The notes: generated from the sequence alone by a model not told the origin. Numbered from the stretch's first letter, positions 10,015 through 23,339 are shown. The stretch is DNA of 64,000 nt from Sulfolobus sp. A20 (GCF_001719125.1 NZ_CP017006.1:496001-560000); one strand, 5' to 3'. A program made the numbers and translations.

Positions 10015-10412
10015 CCTACTACACCTACAAATTTTTCTCCAAGTTGAATATCAGCTAGCTCCCCTAAAAATATTCCTCCAAGCATTCCTAATATTAATCC
10101 CCCTAATCCGCCTAAATAATATCCCAAAACACTACCCGTTACACCACCGATTACTTTTCCTAAATTACTGCTGTTCGTTACTTCGTATATTGTAGCAAAA
10201 TCACACATACCATATTTTCTATTTTTCGAAAGGTAATAAGAAAGATCAAAAAGTGCCTCTTTTAATTCTCCAATATCTTTTCCCTTAAACAGTGCAACAT
10301 AGTATTCTTCTATACCATTTCTTCTAAAATATAATGGTATAAAGCCAGCTTGTCTTAACTCTCTAAGGGAAGTGCCTTCTCCTCCCCTTATCTTAAAAAT
10401 AACTTTATACAC
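9990..10412 (-). CDS. Glycine-zipper protein with soluble N-terminal domain, unknown function
   Basis: The 140-residue product has a soluble alpha/beta N-terminus of about 80 residues and then a glycine-zipper stretch (about 84-121: GKVIGGVTGSVLGYYLGGLG and onward) that can pack in membranes. A TATA-like element (around 10441, ATATTAAG on the minus strand) lies about 26 bp before the ATG, giving an almost leaderless mRNA. It is coupled to the downstream four-helix membrane protein. Glycine zippers occur in pore-forming or membrane-packing proteins; the function here is not known. Confidence 0.6.
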   Translation of the reverse strand: MYKVIFKIRGGEGTSLRELRQAGFIPLYFRRNGIEEYYVALFKGKDIGELKEALFDLSYYLSKNRKYGMCDFATIYEVTNSSNLGKVIGGVTGSVLGYYLGGLGGLILGMLGGIFLGELADIQLGEKFVGVVGWPTLIRT

Positions 10413-10478
10413 ATATCAATATATCCAAAGAATTTCTTAATATTTTTTTGTCTGTTCGCAGTTAGAACCTCAGATTTA

Positions 10479-10501
10479 TTTTTATAATAATGATATATTA
10501 T
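10479..10501 (+). promoter_or_regulatory. TATA box and AT-rich palindrome before the DtxR operon
   Basis: TTTTTATAATA (10479-10489) is centred about 25 bp before ATG 10508. An inverted repeat ATAAT-N5-ATTAT (10487-10501) sits just downstream of it, where archaeal DtxR/MDR1-type repressors are known to bind. In such AT-rich DNA the palindrome alone is weak evidence. Confidence 0.35.
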
Positions 10502-10507
10502 GGTAGG

Positions 10508-10744
10508 ATGAGCTTCACTAACCAAAAGTTTTATGCTATAGCTAAGGTATATGGCTATGAAATAGAAACTAGATTACATGATCATATATCATCAGCTGTT
10601 GATGAGGCTTTCGAAAAGATCACAAGTCTATTGAAACAAGAAGGAATAAAGGGAAAAAAGATAAACGCAGTGATAGAAGTATTTGCAAAGGATGAGAAAG
10701 TATCTAATCTAATAGAGAGTATAAAAACTAGAATTTCTATATGA
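10508..10744 (+). CDS. Small conserved-looking protein upstream of DtxR-type regulator
   Basis: I choose ATG 10508 (78 aa, [16 protein letters not shown]...) because the earlier in-frame ATG at 10490 overlaps the TATA region itself. The protein is soluble, alpha/beta and charged, with no cysteines and no motif I recognise. It ends 4 nt before the GTG of the metal-dependent regulator and so shares its transcript, which suggests a link to metal homeostasis by context only. Confidence 0.6.
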   Translation: MSFTNQKFYAIAKVYGYEIETRLHDHISSAVDEAFEKITSLLKQEGIKGKKINAVIEVFAKDEKVSNLIESIKTRISI

Positions 10745-10748
10745 AACT

Positions 10749-11384
10749 GTGAAAGGACTATCTGAGCCATTAGAAAATTATTTGAAAGAAATATATGAGT
10801 TAGAAGAAATTAAAGGTGGAGCTAGAGTATCTGATTTAATTGAAATTTTTAATATTTCTCCCGGAACAATTAGTAAAGCTCTAAATAGGTTAGAAAAATT
10901 GGGATTAATAGAGAGAAGTAGTGATAGAAAGATCAAGCTAACGGACGAGGGTAAAAAAGTAGCTGAGAGATTAATAAAATCCCATAGGCTTAGTGAAAGA
11001 TTGCTTACTGATGTACTTAAGGTTGACTGGATTAGGGCTCATGAGTTAGCTCATAGGCTAGAACACATTTGGCCAGATGATATAATAGAAAAGATTGATG
11101 AAATATTAGGTCATCCCACTACTTGCCCTCATGGCCACCCTATTGAGGGCAGAGTAAAGATATATGGGAAGAGACTTTCCCAGTTGAAAAATGGGCATTA
11201 TAAAGTAATCATGATAATTAGAGAGGAGGAATGGATTTTGAGAGAAGTAACTAATTTTGGTTTAAAGCCCGGGATAGAGCTGGAGGTTCTGAATAATGAA
11301 GTGAACAATATAATAATAAAGGTAAATGGTGAAATAGAAAAGATACCTAAAATAATAGCTGAACAGGTGTTAGTTAGTGAATGA
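10749..11384 (+). CDS. DtxR/MntR-family metal-dependent transcriptional regulator
   Basis: This 211-residue protein starts at GTG. It has an N-terminal winged helix (about 1-70; [38 protein letters not shown]), a metal-binding and dimerisation domain (about 75-140; [34 protein letters not shown] with the expected His/Glu/Cys ligands) and a C-terminal FeoA/SH3-like domain (about 150-211). It resembles MDR1-type repressors that sense Fe(II) or Mn(II). It overlaps the next gene by 8 nt. Confidence 0.88.
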   Translation: MKGLSEPLENYLKEIYELEEIKGGARVSDLIEIFNISPGTISKALNRLEKLGLIERSSDRKIKLTDEGKKVAERLIKSHRLSERLLTDVLKVDWIRAHELAHRLEHIWPDDIIEKIDEILGHPTTCPHGHPIEGRVKIYGKRLSQLKNGHYKVIMIIREEEWILREVTNFGLKPGIELEVLNNEVNNIIIKVNGEIEKIPKIIAEQVLVSE

Positions 11385-11733
11385 ATTAAATGATGTAATG
11401 AAAAAAATTCTGATTCATATATATAAATTTGGTCCAGATAATCCGTGGTATATGGCTAGGAGATTGCTGGGAGAGTCTGGCTGGAAAGCCAAATATGACG
11501 AGACAGTTATTGAAGAAGCTTGTAATAAACTAGAGGAATTAGGCTATTTATATAGGTATCAAGGACCTTTAAAGAAGTACGTTACGTCCTCTGTGAAGCC
11601 TTGGCTAAAGGTTAAGGCCAAAGAATTAGGTAATAAACCAAAAGGTATATATTATGACCTAACTAGGCAAGGTAGAAAATTAGCTTCTCAAATCTATAAG
11701 GAATATAAGAAAGAGGGAGAAAAAGGTGACTAA
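11377..11733 (+). CDS. Winged-helix DNA-binding-like protein
   Basis: This 118-residue basic protein has a predicted winged-helix fold: [22 protein letters not shown] as the first helices, then [21 protein letters not shown] as recognition helix and wing, and a C-terminal [20 protein letters not shown] helix like PadR or DUF2250 proteins. It lies between the DtxR-type regulator and glycerate kinase, overlapping both, so it may be a second regulator in the operon. Target genes cannot be inferred. Confidence 0.6.
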   Translation: MNELNDVMKKILIHIYKFGPDNPWYMARRLLGESGWKAKYDETVIEEACNKLEELGYLYRYQGPLKKYVTSSVKPWLKVKAKELGNKPKGIYYDLTRQGRKLASQIYKEYKKEGEKGD

Positions 11734-12934
11734 AAAATTAATAGATAAAATCTTAGAGTATTCCGATCCCTATAACGCTTTGAAAGAGAAAGTCTCTGTC
11801 ACTGATAACAAGATTACTGTAGATGGCGAAAGTTTTACTTTTAATAAACCTATTCTGATCGCAGTAGGTAAAGCTTCTATTCCAATGTCGAAGTTTTTCG
11901 TTGAGAGAATTCATTTCGTAGATAAATTAATAGTGGTACCTAAAAACGCTAAAGCTGATAACTACGTTATTAGAGCCGGACATCCATTGCCTGACGAGAA
12001 TAGTATAAAGGCAGGTGAAAAAGCAATTGAATTATTAAATAGTAATGATTACGATTTGGTAATTTTTGCAATATCAGGTGGTGCTTCAGCCATGATAGAA
12101 ACCTCAGAGCTAAGTTTAGAAGAACTAATTTATATAAATAAAACTCTTATATCCTCTGGTTTAGGAATAAATTCCATAAATATAGTTAGAAAGCATTTAT
12201 CTAAAATAAAAGGTGGAAAAATTATAAATTATGTGAAAAATAATGCTACAGTTTTGTCATTTATTGTAAGCGATGTGCCTGGGAATGATGTTAGTAGCAT
12301 AGGTAGTGGTTTAACCGCTGTTGACCATTCAACCTTAAACGATGCGATAAATATATTAAAGAAATTGAATTTACATAAATATATAAATTATTTAACTGAA
12401 ACTCCTAAGGAATTCAAACATGTAGTAAAAAATTTTGTAATACTTGATAATATGAGTGTTTTAAAGAGATTAAGTACGGACTTAGCTAATTCTCTAATAC
12501 TGACCTCTGAAATCAGAGGGGAAGCTAAAGACGTAGGCAGTTTCCTAGCTTCAATTTATAATTCCATAGATAGTTACAGTTTGCCTTTAAAGAGGTCTTC
12601 TTACATTATATTAGGAGGAGAACCAGAGGTTACAATAACTGGAAAGGCTGGAAAGGGTGGGAGAAACGGAGAAGTATGTTTATCGTTCCTTAAATATGTA
12701 AGAAAAAATAATAGTAAATTCGAATTGTTAGCTTTTGCAACTGATGGTATAGATGGGAATTCTGAGTACGCAGGATGCATAGTTAGTCAAGATATAAAGT
12801 TAGACGAGAGTGAGATAGATAAGGCCTTAGAGACCCATTCCAGCTACGAGATTTTAGAAAAATATAATGCAGTAATTAAAACTGGTTACACTAATACGAA
12901 CGTTAATAATATCTACGTATTGAACGCTCCTTGA
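11726..12934 (+). CDS. Glycerate 2-kinase (GckA/MOFRL type)
   Basis: This 402-residue protein of the GckA family has an N-terminal Rossmann-like domain (AVGKASIPMSKFF, AGHPLPDENS, FAISGGASAMIE about residues 118-129) and a C-terminal MOFRL domain (ILGGEPEVTITGKAGKGGRNGE, FATDGIDGNS). In Sulfolobales it phosphorylates glycerate to 2-phosphoglycerate in the semi/non-phosphorylative Entner-Doudoroff pathway. It starts at GTG, overlaps the preceding gene by 8 nt, and overlaps nuoB convergently by 22 nt. Confidence 0.87.
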   Translation: MTKKLIDKILEYSDPYNALKEKVSVTDNKITVDGESFTFNKPILIAVGKASIPMSKFFVERIHFVDKLIVVPKNAKADNYVIRAGHPLPDENSIKAGEKAIELLNSNDYDLVIFAISGGASAMIETSELSLEELIYINKTLISSGLGINSINIVRKHLSKIKGGKIINYVKNNATVLSFIVSDVPGNDVSSIGSGLTAVDHSTLNDAINILKKLNLHKYINYLTETPKEFKHVVKNFVILDNMSVLKRLSTDLANSLILTSEIRGEAKDVGSFLASIYNSIDSYSLPLKRSSYIILGGEPEVTITGKAGKGGRNGEVCLSFLKYVRKNNSKFELLAFATDGIDGNSEYAGCIVSQDIKLDESEIDKALETHSSYEILEKYNAVIKTGYTNTNVNNIYVLNAP

Positions 12935-13425
12935 GTTCTTATTTTCTTCTGTAACATTAGAACAGCTCTAGCTATTGCCTCTGGCCTTATTGGGCAACCG
13001 GGAACATATAGATCTACTGGAATTCCAACATCTGACGGCAAAACTGTGTTATAAGAGTTCCAGAAGATTCCTCCTTCTAATATGCAAGCTCCTAATGCTA
13101 TGACAAACTTTGGTTCAGGCATTTGATCATAAACTATTCTTGCAGCTCTAGCCATCTTTCTGCTAAGAGTGCCTTCTATAATTAGGATATTAGATTGTCT
13201 AGCTGAAGAAAAAGGTAACATTCCATATCTTTCTGCATCAAATCTAGCTGCAGCATAAGCTCCAAACTCAGTTCCACAGCACGATGTAGTAAAGTGTGGA
13301 GGCCATAAGGAGAACGAAATTCCCCAGTCAATAAGTGATTTGATAGGTTTTCTATCTATAATCCATTTCGCAGCTTTCTTAGCCACTTCATCCAAATTTC
13401 CTATTAGCATCGTCTGGTCTGGCAT
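12913..13425 (-). CDS. nuoB: NADH-quinone oxidoreductase-like subunit B (NuoB)
   Basis: This 170-residue protein has the four ligands of Fe-S cluster N2: the adjacent C49-C50 in TTSCCGTE, the Cys in ALGACILEGG and the Cys in VPGCPIRPEA. It is the complex I subunit that passes electrons to quinone at the membrane face. No other nuo gene is in the window, so it is detached from any complex I operon here. GCTTAAATA (13447-13455) on the minus strand is centred 26 bp before the ATG, giving a leaderless message. Confidence 0.9.
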   Translation of the reverse strand: MPDQTMLIGNLDEVAKKAAKWIIDRKPIKSLIDWGISFSLWPPHFTTSCCGTEFGAYAAARFDAERYGMLPFSSARQSNILIIEGTLSRKMARAARIVYDQMPEPKFVIALGACILEGGIFWNSYNTVLPSDVGIPVDLYVPGCPIRPEAIARAVLMLQKKIRTQGAFNT

Positions 13426-13441
13426 ATGTATTTATTTTTAA

Positions 13442-15287
<1,846 letters not shown>

Positions 15288-15288
15288 T

Positions 15289-15298
15289 CTTTTTATCT
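15289..15298 (+). promoter_or_regulatory. nikR-like gene TATA box
   Basis: CTTTTTATCT is centred about 25 bp before ATG 15319 and supports that start rather than the ATG at 15310. Confidence 0.45.
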
Positions 15299-15318
15299 TA
15301 TGCGTCATCATGATATTT

Positions 15319-15720
15319 ATGAATGTTGAGAAAATAAGTATATCATTACCTAAGGAATTATATAGAGAGCTTGAGGATTTTATGAGAACTAAGAATATTT
15401 ATGATAGGTCAAGGATCTTTCAAATTGCCTTAAAAAACTACCTGGATGAAAATAAGGAGGATAATGACCAAGTATATGGCATTATAAACATAGTTTATGA
15501 TCATGAGTTAGCTTCAGATTCTCTAACTGGTATTCAACACGACTATAATGAATATATCATTTCATCTCTTCACGTACATATTAATGAAAGGGTATGTGTT
15601 GAAGCAATAGCTGTTAGAGGAGAAAAGAGTAAACTTGTAGAGCTAGTCAATCGATTAAGTGAGAGTAAAGGAATTTTAAAAGCTAGGCTATTAATATCTT
15701 ACTCATATGAAAAAGCTTGA
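15319..15720 (+). CDS. nikR: NikR-family nickel-responsive regulator
   Basis: From ATG 15319 the protein is 133 aa, the family's standard length. Residues 1-45 form a ribbon-helix-helix (VEKISISLPKELYRELEDF, DRSRIFQIALKNYL) and the rest is an ACT-like tetramerisation domain. All four Ni(II) ligands are present with NikR spacing: H74, H85, H87 and C93 (offsets 11, 2 and 6). It would repress nickel uptake genes, none of which is in the window. The end overlaps the B3/B4-domain gene by 14 nt. Confidence 0.87.
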   Translation: MNVEKISISLPKELYRELEDFMRTKNIYDRSRIFQIALKNYLDENKEDNDQVYGIINIVYDHELASDSLTGIQHDYNEYIISSLHVHINERVCVEAIAVRGEKSKLVELVNRLSESKGILKARLLISYSYEKA

Positions 15721-16381
15721 GATTTCTGATGAGGCTAGAAAATTGGGAATATTCGTAGCTATGAATGAGGTGAGCAATCTTAAAATAACTAAAAATAACT
15801 CTTTGGACGAAATTATAAATGCTATAGAAACTAAATACAAGGGGAAAAACGTTGACTCTCTTAAGGATGACCCAGTGGTAAGAGCTTATAGGGATTTTTA
15901 TTGGAAAATAGGGATTGATCCCACTAAAATTAGACCTAGCGGAGAAGCTCTGAGAAGAAGAGTAATGAGAGGTAATAAATTTCCTAGAATAAATGAGATC
16001 GTAGATATTGGTAATATCGCTAGCATTGAAACATTGGTACCTATTGGTATTTATGATAGGGATAAGATAATCGGAAATTTGCATATCGTAATATCCAAGG
16101 GTAATGAAGAATTCTTTGATCTAGGTAGTAAAAAAGTGGAAAAATTAGATAAAGGTATTCCAATATTAGTAGATGATGAAGGTAGGGTACTTCACGTTTA
16201 TCCTCACAGGGATTCAATTATCACTAGCGTAACTTCAGATACAAAAAACGTAGTTATAGTAGGAGCTGGAGTACCAAATGTAGAAGAAGACCTAGTTAAG
16301 AGGGCTGTGGATAATGTAGTAGACTTATTAGAGAGGTTTTGTAGTGGTAAAAAGGACTATGAAACCTTGGTGATAAAATGA
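15707..16381 (+). CDS. B3/B4 tRNA-binding-domain protein
   Basis: This 224-residue protein matches the B3/B4 domain of the phenylalanyl-tRNA synthetase beta chain, found alone in many prokaryotes. Features are DPVVRAYRDFYWKIGIDPTKIRPSGEALRRRVM (about 62-94), a segment typical of the stand-alone family, and VLHVYPHRDS (about 162). Stand-alone B3/B4 proteins are thought to edit mischarged tRNA or act on free amino acids. It is coupled to hom by a 4-nt ATGA overlap. Confidence 0.78.
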   Translation: MKKLEISDEARKLGIFVAMNEVSNLKITKNNSLDEIINAIETKYKGKNVDSLKDDPVVRAYRDFYWKIGIDPTKIRPSGEALRRRVMRGNKFPRINEIVDIGNIASIETLVPIGIYDRDKIIGNLHIVISKGNEEFFDLGSKKVEKLDKGIPILVDDEGRVLHVYPHRDSIITSVTSDTKNVVIVGAGVPNVEEDLVKRAVDNVVDLLERFCSGKKDYETLVIK

Positions 16382-17322
16382 AACTATTATTAGTGGGTTA
16401 TGGTAACGTAGGAAGGGCGTTCAGAAAACTACTTTATGAGAAAAAAGATAGGTATCCAATATTACAAGATGTTGAAATTGCTGGGATAGTTACTAGACGA
16501 GGTTTTATGATGGGAGATAAAGATGATTTCATCCCTGAGAAAACCATTAATGTGATTGAAGCATTAGATTTTGTAAATCCAGAAGTAGTAGTTGACACTT
16601 CTAGCCCTAATTATAACGATGGAGAACCTTCAGTAAGCCTTTACATTAAAGCGTTATCGCGAGGAATACACGTGATAACAGTTAATAAGGCGCCACTAGC
16701 TCTTGAATTTCAAAAATTATTTGAAGTAGCAGAAAAACATGGCTCAAAAATAGGTTTTCAAGGTACCGTAATGAGTGGTACACCATCTATAAACTTATAT
16801 AGAGTTCAACCTTTAGTAGAGGTGTTTAAGATAAGGGGAATATTAAATGGTACTACAAATTACATTTTAAGTAGAATTTATGACGGACTTGACTTCAATA
16901 GTGCTCTAAAAGAGGCTAAGGAGAAAGGATATGCCGAGGAGGACCCTACGTTAGATTTAAACGGTTTTGACGCTGCTGCTAAGTTAACCATTCTAGTTAA
17001 CCTAATGATGAATAGGAATTTAAGACTAAGGGACTTTAAATTTAGAGGAATTCAAAATATTACTAACGAAGAGATAAGAAGAAGTAGAGCTGAAGGTAAA
17101 AAAATAAAGTTGTTAGCTTATGCTGACAATTATGTTGTAGAGGTTTCTCCAAAGCAATTAGATCCTCATGATCCCTTATTTAATATAGATGGTGTCGAAA
17201 ATGCGTTGGAAATTCATAATGAGATACAAAGAATAGTAATAAGAGGTCCTGGTGCAGGACCCATCAATGCTGCTTATGGCGCATTGACTGACTTAGTGCT
17301 ATTATTAAAAGGATGTTTATGA
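16378..17322 (+). CDS. hom: Homoserine dehydrogenase
   Basis: This 314-residue enzyme has an N-terminal Rossmann domain with GYGNVGRAF (residues 7-15), the [10 protein letters not shown] segment with the catalytic Lys (about 105) and the catalytic domain with [14 protein letters not shown] (about 157) and [19 protein letters not shown]. No C-terminal ACT domain follows, so no threonine feedback site is visible. It reduces aspartate semialdehyde to homoserine for threonine and methionine synthesis. Confidence 0.93.
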   Translation: MKLLLVGYGNVGRAFRKLLYEKKDRYPILQDVEIAGIVTRRGFMMGDKDDFIPEKTINVIEALDFVNPEVVVDTSSPNYNDGEPSVSLYIKALSRGIHVITVNKAPLALEFQKLFEVAEKHGSKIGFQGTVMSGTPSINLYRVQPLVEVFKIRGILNGTTNYILSRIYDGLDFNSALKEAKEKGYAEEDPTLDLNGFDAAAKLTILVNLMMNRNLRLRDFKFRGIQNITNEEIRRSRAEGKKIKLLAYADNYVVEVSPKQLDPHDPLFNIDGVENALEIHNEIQRIVIRGPGAGPINAAYGALTDLVLLLKGCL

Positions 17323-17359
17323 TATAAATTTTTATTCTAATAAGATAAAGATAAATTTG

Positions 17360-18217
17360 ATGAGCTTACAGAATAAGGTTAAAGCATATATAAAACTAGG
17401 GAAACTTGGCGTGGTTAGTCTTCTCGATTTGGCAGCTATTGCAGGTGCAATATTAGCTTACAAGATTGGAATGTCTATTTTGCCCATTGTCTTTGTGATT
17501 ATAGGTGGTACTTTAGGATCTATGGGGGCAATGATAATCAATAGTGGGATAGAAATTGATAGAGATAAGGTAATGTCTAGAACTTCTAGGAGACCTACTG
17601 TTGTAGGTTATGTGAGTAAAAAAGAAGCAATACTAGTGGGTTCATTATTAGCATTAATAGGAAGTTTAATAGGTTTTGTGGACAATATCATGACTGCGAT
17701 CTTTATTGCTTTAGGCGTTATAATATATGTGTTTGTTTACACTATCTTGCTAAAGCCTAGAACTTGGCTTAATATTGTAATTGGAGGATTTGCAGGAAGT
17801 GCTGCAGCTTGGGCAGGTTACGCTTCCTTAACAAATTCGTTTAATCTAGAGAGTTTCCTCTTAGGCTTTCTTATATTCATGTGGACTCCGGGGCACTTCT
17901 GGTCATTAGCCCTTAAATATAGAGAGGATTATTTAAATGCACATTATCCAATGCTACCAGCAGTTGTTGGAATAACTACTTCTGCCAAGGCGATAGCGAT
18001 ATCTAACGCCTTAATGGTTCCTATAGTCATCTTGCTTTTTACCTACTTAGGCTTGGGCTATTTAATAGCTAGTACCATATTGAGTTTGATATTACTTTTC
18101 TTCTCATATAGACTAATGAGAAATCCAAGCAAAGAAGAAGCTATGAGATCATTTATATTTTCAAATATATATCTTACTATAATATTTTTAATTATTATAA
18201 TTTCTAGATTAATATGA
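17360..18217 (+). CDS. ctaB: Heme o synthase (protoheme IX farnesyltransferase, CtaB)
   Basis: This 285-residue UbiA-family prenyltransferase has about eight membrane helices. The first Asp-rich motif is [20 protein letters not shown] (about 70-89), followed by [20 protein letters not shown] and the loop [19 protein letters not shown] (about 174-192) that is diagnostic for CtaB. It makes heme O for terminal oxidases. The ATG at 17360 is preferred to the adjacent TTG at 17357. Confidence 0.92.
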   Translation: MSLQNKVKAYIKLGKLGVVSLLDLAAIAGAILAYKIGMSILPIVFVIIGGTLGSMGAMIINSGIEIDRDKVMSRTSRRPTVVGYVSKKEAILVGSLLALIGSLIGFVDNIMTAIFIALGVIIYVFVYTILLKPRTWLNIVIGGFAGSAAAWAGYASLTNSFNLESFLLGFLIFMWTPGHFWSLALKYREDYLNAHYPMLPAVVGITTSAKAIAISNALMVPIVILLFTYLGLGYLIASTILSLILLFFSYRLMRNPSKEEAMRSFIFSNIYLTIIFLIIIISRLI

Positions 18218-18769
18218 AATATCTATTACCATATCTGCTATTTTCATTGATGAGATAATTATTCTAATATCTATATCCCCGCATTTCCTCCTGATAACTA
18301 ATTTATCATCACTAATATATGATACTTTAAGTCCAGAACAATTTGCGACTGAAATTAATTTATTATAGTAATATGGGTTTTTAATTTTTGATAAGGCTTT
18401 ATTGAATACATATTCAAATAATTCATGAGGATCTCTGGCACTCATGTTTATAGGTATCTTAAACTTGATTTCAATGACATCCTCACTGTAAGTGATTGCC
18501 ATATTCTTTCTGCTTAAAATGAACGATACCGGAAATGGTAAAATTACAGGAATAATTAGTAGATAATACTCTAATTTTGGAAATATATTCGTTAAAAGAT
18601 AATATGTAGTACCTATAGTAATTGGAAGTCCTAATATTACATATTTTATTATTTCTTTAAAATCTCCATAAATTCTACTAATTATGAATGAAGTTATTGT
18701 GTTTCCTGCAAAAGGAATTGCCGATGATAATATTGCTATAATTGTATCCCTTTTGTTCACATATTCCAT
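18209..18769 (-). CDS. Membrane protein with soluble C-terminal domain, unknown
   Basis: From ATG 18769 the product is 186 residues. The frame stays open further upstream, but that part is antisense to the enoyl-CoA hydratase and reads as nonsense. Three or four helices come first ([60 protein letters not shown]), then a soluble domain of about 95 residues ending [16 protein letters not shown] do not recognise the family. It is divergent from the hydratase and overlaps ctaB by 9 nt. Confidence 0.6.
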   Translation of the reverse strand: MEYVNKRDTIIAILSSAIPFAGNTITSFIISRIYGDFKEIIKYVILGLPITIGTTYYLLTNIFPKLEYYLLIIPVILPFPVSFILSRKNMAITYSEDVIEIKFKIPINMSARDPHELFEYVFNKALSKIKNPYYYNKLISVANCSGLKVSYISDDKLVIRRKCGDIDIRIIISSMKIADMVIDISY

Positions 18770-18794
18770 TATACTTAGTTGCTTAAAAAGATAA

Positions 18795-20637
<1,843 letters not shown>

Positions 20638-20736
20638 AATTTAATTTATATCCTCCATAAATATAAACTATTTCGTTTGACAAGCTAAACCTCACTATTT
20701 AATATTTATTTCCGGAAAGTGTACATATAATTTCTA

Positions 20737-21195
20737 ATGAGATACATACTGTTTTACATGATTAACCAATCCTTAAACGTAGATGAAATCAAAAAGGATT
20801 TACGTAAAAGAGGGGTGAATGTAGTTGACGTAAGAAAGGGTAAATATTTAGAAATAGATGTACTTGATGATCCTACTAAAGTGACCTCTATATTAGGAAG
20901 TCCTTTATTCATCACAGATGTTGAACATATGAGTGGTAACTTTGTTGAGTTTTTCTATGACATGAGGTTTTGGGAGTGCCATGAATTTTTAGAAGACAAA
21001 TGGAGGAGATCTAAGGATGATACGGAGAGAAAATACTTGCAAGCTCTAATATTGATTTGTGCATCCATGATCAAATATCTAAAAAATGATATAAAAACGT
21101 CAGACATGCTTATTGATAAAGCCTTATCTCTTATATCCGATCTTCCTCAAGAACTCCTTCCTTTCCTTTATATCCGATTCTGTCTCAACACCTAA
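20737..21195 (+). CDS. DUF309-family protein
   Basis: This 152-residue protein has the DUF309 signature [17 protein letters not shown] (about 77-93) followed by the helix [20 protein letters not shown] (about 99-118), preceded by an N-terminal alpha/beta extension of about 70 residues. The function is unknown. A 10-bp palindrome TTTCCGGAAA (20709-20718) lies between its TATA-like element (20696-20707) and the ATG. Its last 72 nt overlap the convergent adenosine-specific kinase gene, the longest such overlap in the window. Confidence 0.72.
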   Translation: MRYILFYMINQSLNVDEIKKDLRKRGVNVVDVRKGKYLEIDVLDDPTKVTSILGSPLFITDVEHMSGNFVEFFYDMRFWECHEFLEDKWRRSKDDTERKYLQALILICASMIKYLKNDIKTSDMLIDKALSLISDLPQELLPFLYIRFCLNT

Positions 21196-21612
21196 TGGAG
21201 TATATCCATCTACTACGCCTATAACTCCCCTACCTTGATCCGTCTCAGCAACTAAGACTTGTAAAGGATTTGCCGTAGCTGCAAAGATTCTTACTACTTC
21301 ATCAGTATTCTTTATTCTATTTAAAACATTAATGGGATAGCCATTCTTTAAATAAATTACGAATAAGTGCCCAGCACCTATTTTTTTAGCTTGTTCTATT
21401 GCTAATTTAATTAGATCTCCGTCATTGCCATCATATCTGATTAACCGTTTCCCGCTTGCCTCATTAAAAGCAATTCCGAACTTTAGGTTTGGACTAGACG
21501 AAGACAAGGTTTCATACAAATCTTCTACCGTCTTGATAAAGTGAGACTGTCCGATAATTACGTTTGTACCTTCCGGTATATCAATTCTAACTACATCTAT
21601 TTTTACGCTCAT
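21124..21612 (-). CDS. Adenosine-specific kinase family protein
   Basis: This 162-residue protein matches the small archaeal/bacterial adenosine-specific kinase family (PAE2307 type): [27 protein letters not shown] at the N-terminus, [20 protein letters not shown] in the middle, [26 protein letters not shown] and [22 protein letters not shown] at the end. Members bind adenosine or AMP; the physiological role is uncertain. The gene is full length despite the 72-nt convergent overlap. Confidence 0.82.
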   Translation of the reverse strand: MSVKIDVVRIDIPEGTNVIIGQSHFIKTVEDLYETLSSSSPNLKFGIAFNEASGKRLIRYDGNDGDLIKLAIEQAKKIGAGHLFVIYLKNGYPINVLNRIKNTDEVVRIFAATANPLQVLVAETDQGRGVIGVVDGYTPLGVETESDIKERKEFLRKIGYKR

Positions 21613-21696
21613 TGCAATAATATGTAAGAATATCTCAAAAATAAGTTTTTCAGTGTAGGACCACTACATCACTTCTCAGATGTACTCCCGAACTCC

Positions 21697-22101
21697 TCAT
21701 CCACTATTTAGATACGCGTAGTCAATTATAACCTCTTCGTTCTGAGTTAAATTAATAATATAGGTTAAATGCAACTGTGTTACTAGAATCTTGTAACTTC
21801 CTGGCGGTAAATTAAACGTTGCGATTCCATTACCATCTGTGAAGTTGAACGTATAAAAAGTATAAGCTGAACCATTATATTTATATATCCATACAGTAGC
21901 CCTAGCTAGGGGTGATTTTCCTCCAAAAGGACCGTAGTTCATTATCACATCAACCTTTAATGTGTATAAGCCATTATTTTGAGAATTACCTATATTATTT
22001 ACATAAATTTCAGTTTTATATTTTAGTCCTTCATATATACCTAATCCCATTAGTATTATTACAATGAAAGCTATTCCGAGTAGTATTTGCTTATTCATCA
22101 A
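21697..22101 (-). CDS. Membrane-anchored extracellular beta-domain protein
   Basis: This 134-residue protein has an N-terminal hydrophobic helix (ILLGIAFIVIILMGLGIYEGL, residues 5-25) with no clear cleavage site, then a beta-rich domain with TDGNGIATFNLPPGSYKILVTQ (about 87-108), the loop typical of carboxypeptidase-regulatory/Ig-like beta-sandwich domains. It is probably anchored in the membrane and exposed outside. It stands alone, divergent from a membrane protein gene 46 bp away. Confidence 0.6.
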   Translation of the reverse strand: MMNKQILLGIAFIVIILMGLGIYEGLKYKTEIYVNNIGNSQNNGLYTLKVDVIMNYGPFGGKSPLARATVWIYKYNGSAYTFYTFNFTDGNGIATFNLPPGSYKILVTQLHLTYIINLTQNEEVIIDYAYLNSG

Positions 22102-22147
22102 AACCTCTCCATTAATCTAATATAAAAGTTCAATCCTAATTTGTTAT

Positions 22148-22699
22148 GTGGCAGATAAACTATATGAAGCGTTCAAGTATGTTATTAAGTATGAGTTAAA
22201 ATCTTCAATAAGAAGATATATCGTACTGGGAGCTTTCGATGGAATATTGTTAAGTTTGTCGATATTATTGTCTAGTGTAATTTCTCACTTTCCTATTTCT
22301 GATATAACTATAGCTGTCTTTAGTGGGACTATAGCAACAGCTGTATCATCAACGTGGAATGCATTAGTAGTAGAATTAGGAGAGAAAAAAGCTGAGCTTG
22401 AAAGACTAGAGAAACAAGTCTTAAAGAGCCTAAGAGGAACGATTTATGACTATAGCGGGAAAATTTCTGCTGTATTGTCTGCTATTTCTCATGGTGCTTC
22501 CCCTTTTCTAGGCTTATTAGTATTATATGCTTATCAATATTCTCGGAATTATTTGGTTTCCTTAATTTTAGGACTTGTATTCTTAGGCATTTTAGGACTG
22601 TTGTATGGGGAGAAATTGAGAGATAAAGCATTGACCATGGTGCAATTAATTATCGCTGGTCTAATAACATCATTTTTAATGTTATTTATAGTAAAATAA
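22148..22699 (+). CDS. VIT1/CCC1-like membrane protein
   Basis: This 183-residue protein starts at GTG. The N-terminal segment RRYIVLGAFDGILLSLSILLSS (about 22-43) resembles the GxxDG helix of VIT1/CCC1 iron/manganese transporters. A second helix, a charged helical stretch (about 78-100) and three C-terminal helices follow, which is the CCC1 five-helix layout. It could export or store Fe/Mn. The match is by pattern only, so another small membrane family is possible. Confidence 0.55.
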   Translation: MADKLYEAFKYVIKYELKSSIRRYIVLGAFDGILLSLSILLSSVISHFPISDITIAVFSGTIATAVSSTWNALVVELGEKKAELERLEKQVLKSLRGTIYDYSGKISAVLSAISHGASPFLGLLVLYAYQYSRNYLVSLILGLVFLGILGLLYGEKLRDKALTMVQLIIAGLITSFLMLFIVK

Positions 22700-22769
22700 A
22701 CTTTATAATTATAATATTATGTATAGTCCAAGTAATTAATCTTTTAAATCTTCAAAGCAGTATATACAT

Positions 22770-23315
22770 ATGCAACTCGTTGAAAGAATTGATCTTCAAA
22801 CTGAACTAAAAAATAAGGTTAAAGACATATTAAAGGAAATAGAGAATGAGGATTTGAAAGTAGTCATTTTTATGGAGCATACTAGTCCACCTAAGAAAGT
22901 GCAGCCTAAGCTGATTAAGTTTTCTAAGGTCTTACCATTATTAGAAATGGTAGCAGAGGAAGGAACTATCGAAAAAGGAGTAGCAAAAGTAATGTTTTAT
23001 TCTACTTCTACGGAAAGAAATAGAGGACTTACACCTACTATGATGGCAGGATTTCAACTCATTAAACCTAGACATTCAACCAAGCCACATTCCCATAACA
23101 TGGCCTCAATATATTTAGTGGTGAAAGGCAGAGGATATTCCATAGTAGGTGATAAAAAGTTAGAATGGGAGTCAGGCGATGTGTTTGTAGTTCCAGCTAA
23201 TGAAATTCACTACCACGTGAATATTGGAGAAGACTACGCTATTCTGTTTGACGTTACAGATTCAGGCTTAATAGAGAATCTAGGAATTTTAGAGTTTAAA
23301 GAAGAGGATAAATAA
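22770..23315 (+). CDS. Cupin-domain protein
   Basis: This 181-residue protein has a helical N-terminal half and a C-terminal cupin barrel: [20 protein letters not shown] (motif 1 with HxH, about 109-128) and [19 protein letters not shown] (motif 2 with His, about 137-155), so a metal site is likely. The substrate is unknown. It has its own TATA-like region (CTTTTAAATC, 22741-22750) and is separated by 24 bp from the convergent dehydrogenase. Confidence 0.75.
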   Translation: MQLVERIDLQTELKNKVKDILKEIENEDLKVVIFMEHTSPPKKVQPKLIKFSKVLPLLEMVAEEGTIEKGVAKVMFYSTSTERNRGLTPTMMAGFQLIKPRHSTKPHSHNMASIYLVVKGRGYSIVGDKKLEWESGDVFVVPANEIHYHVNIGEDYAILFDVTDSGLIENLGILEFKEEDK

Positions 23316-23339
23316 TGTAAAAAGACTATAAAAATGTTT

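Noticed and set aside
15683-16084. 133-codon minus-strand frame over the B3/B4 gene
   Set aside because: Antisense shadow of a well-supported gene, with no recognisable motif.
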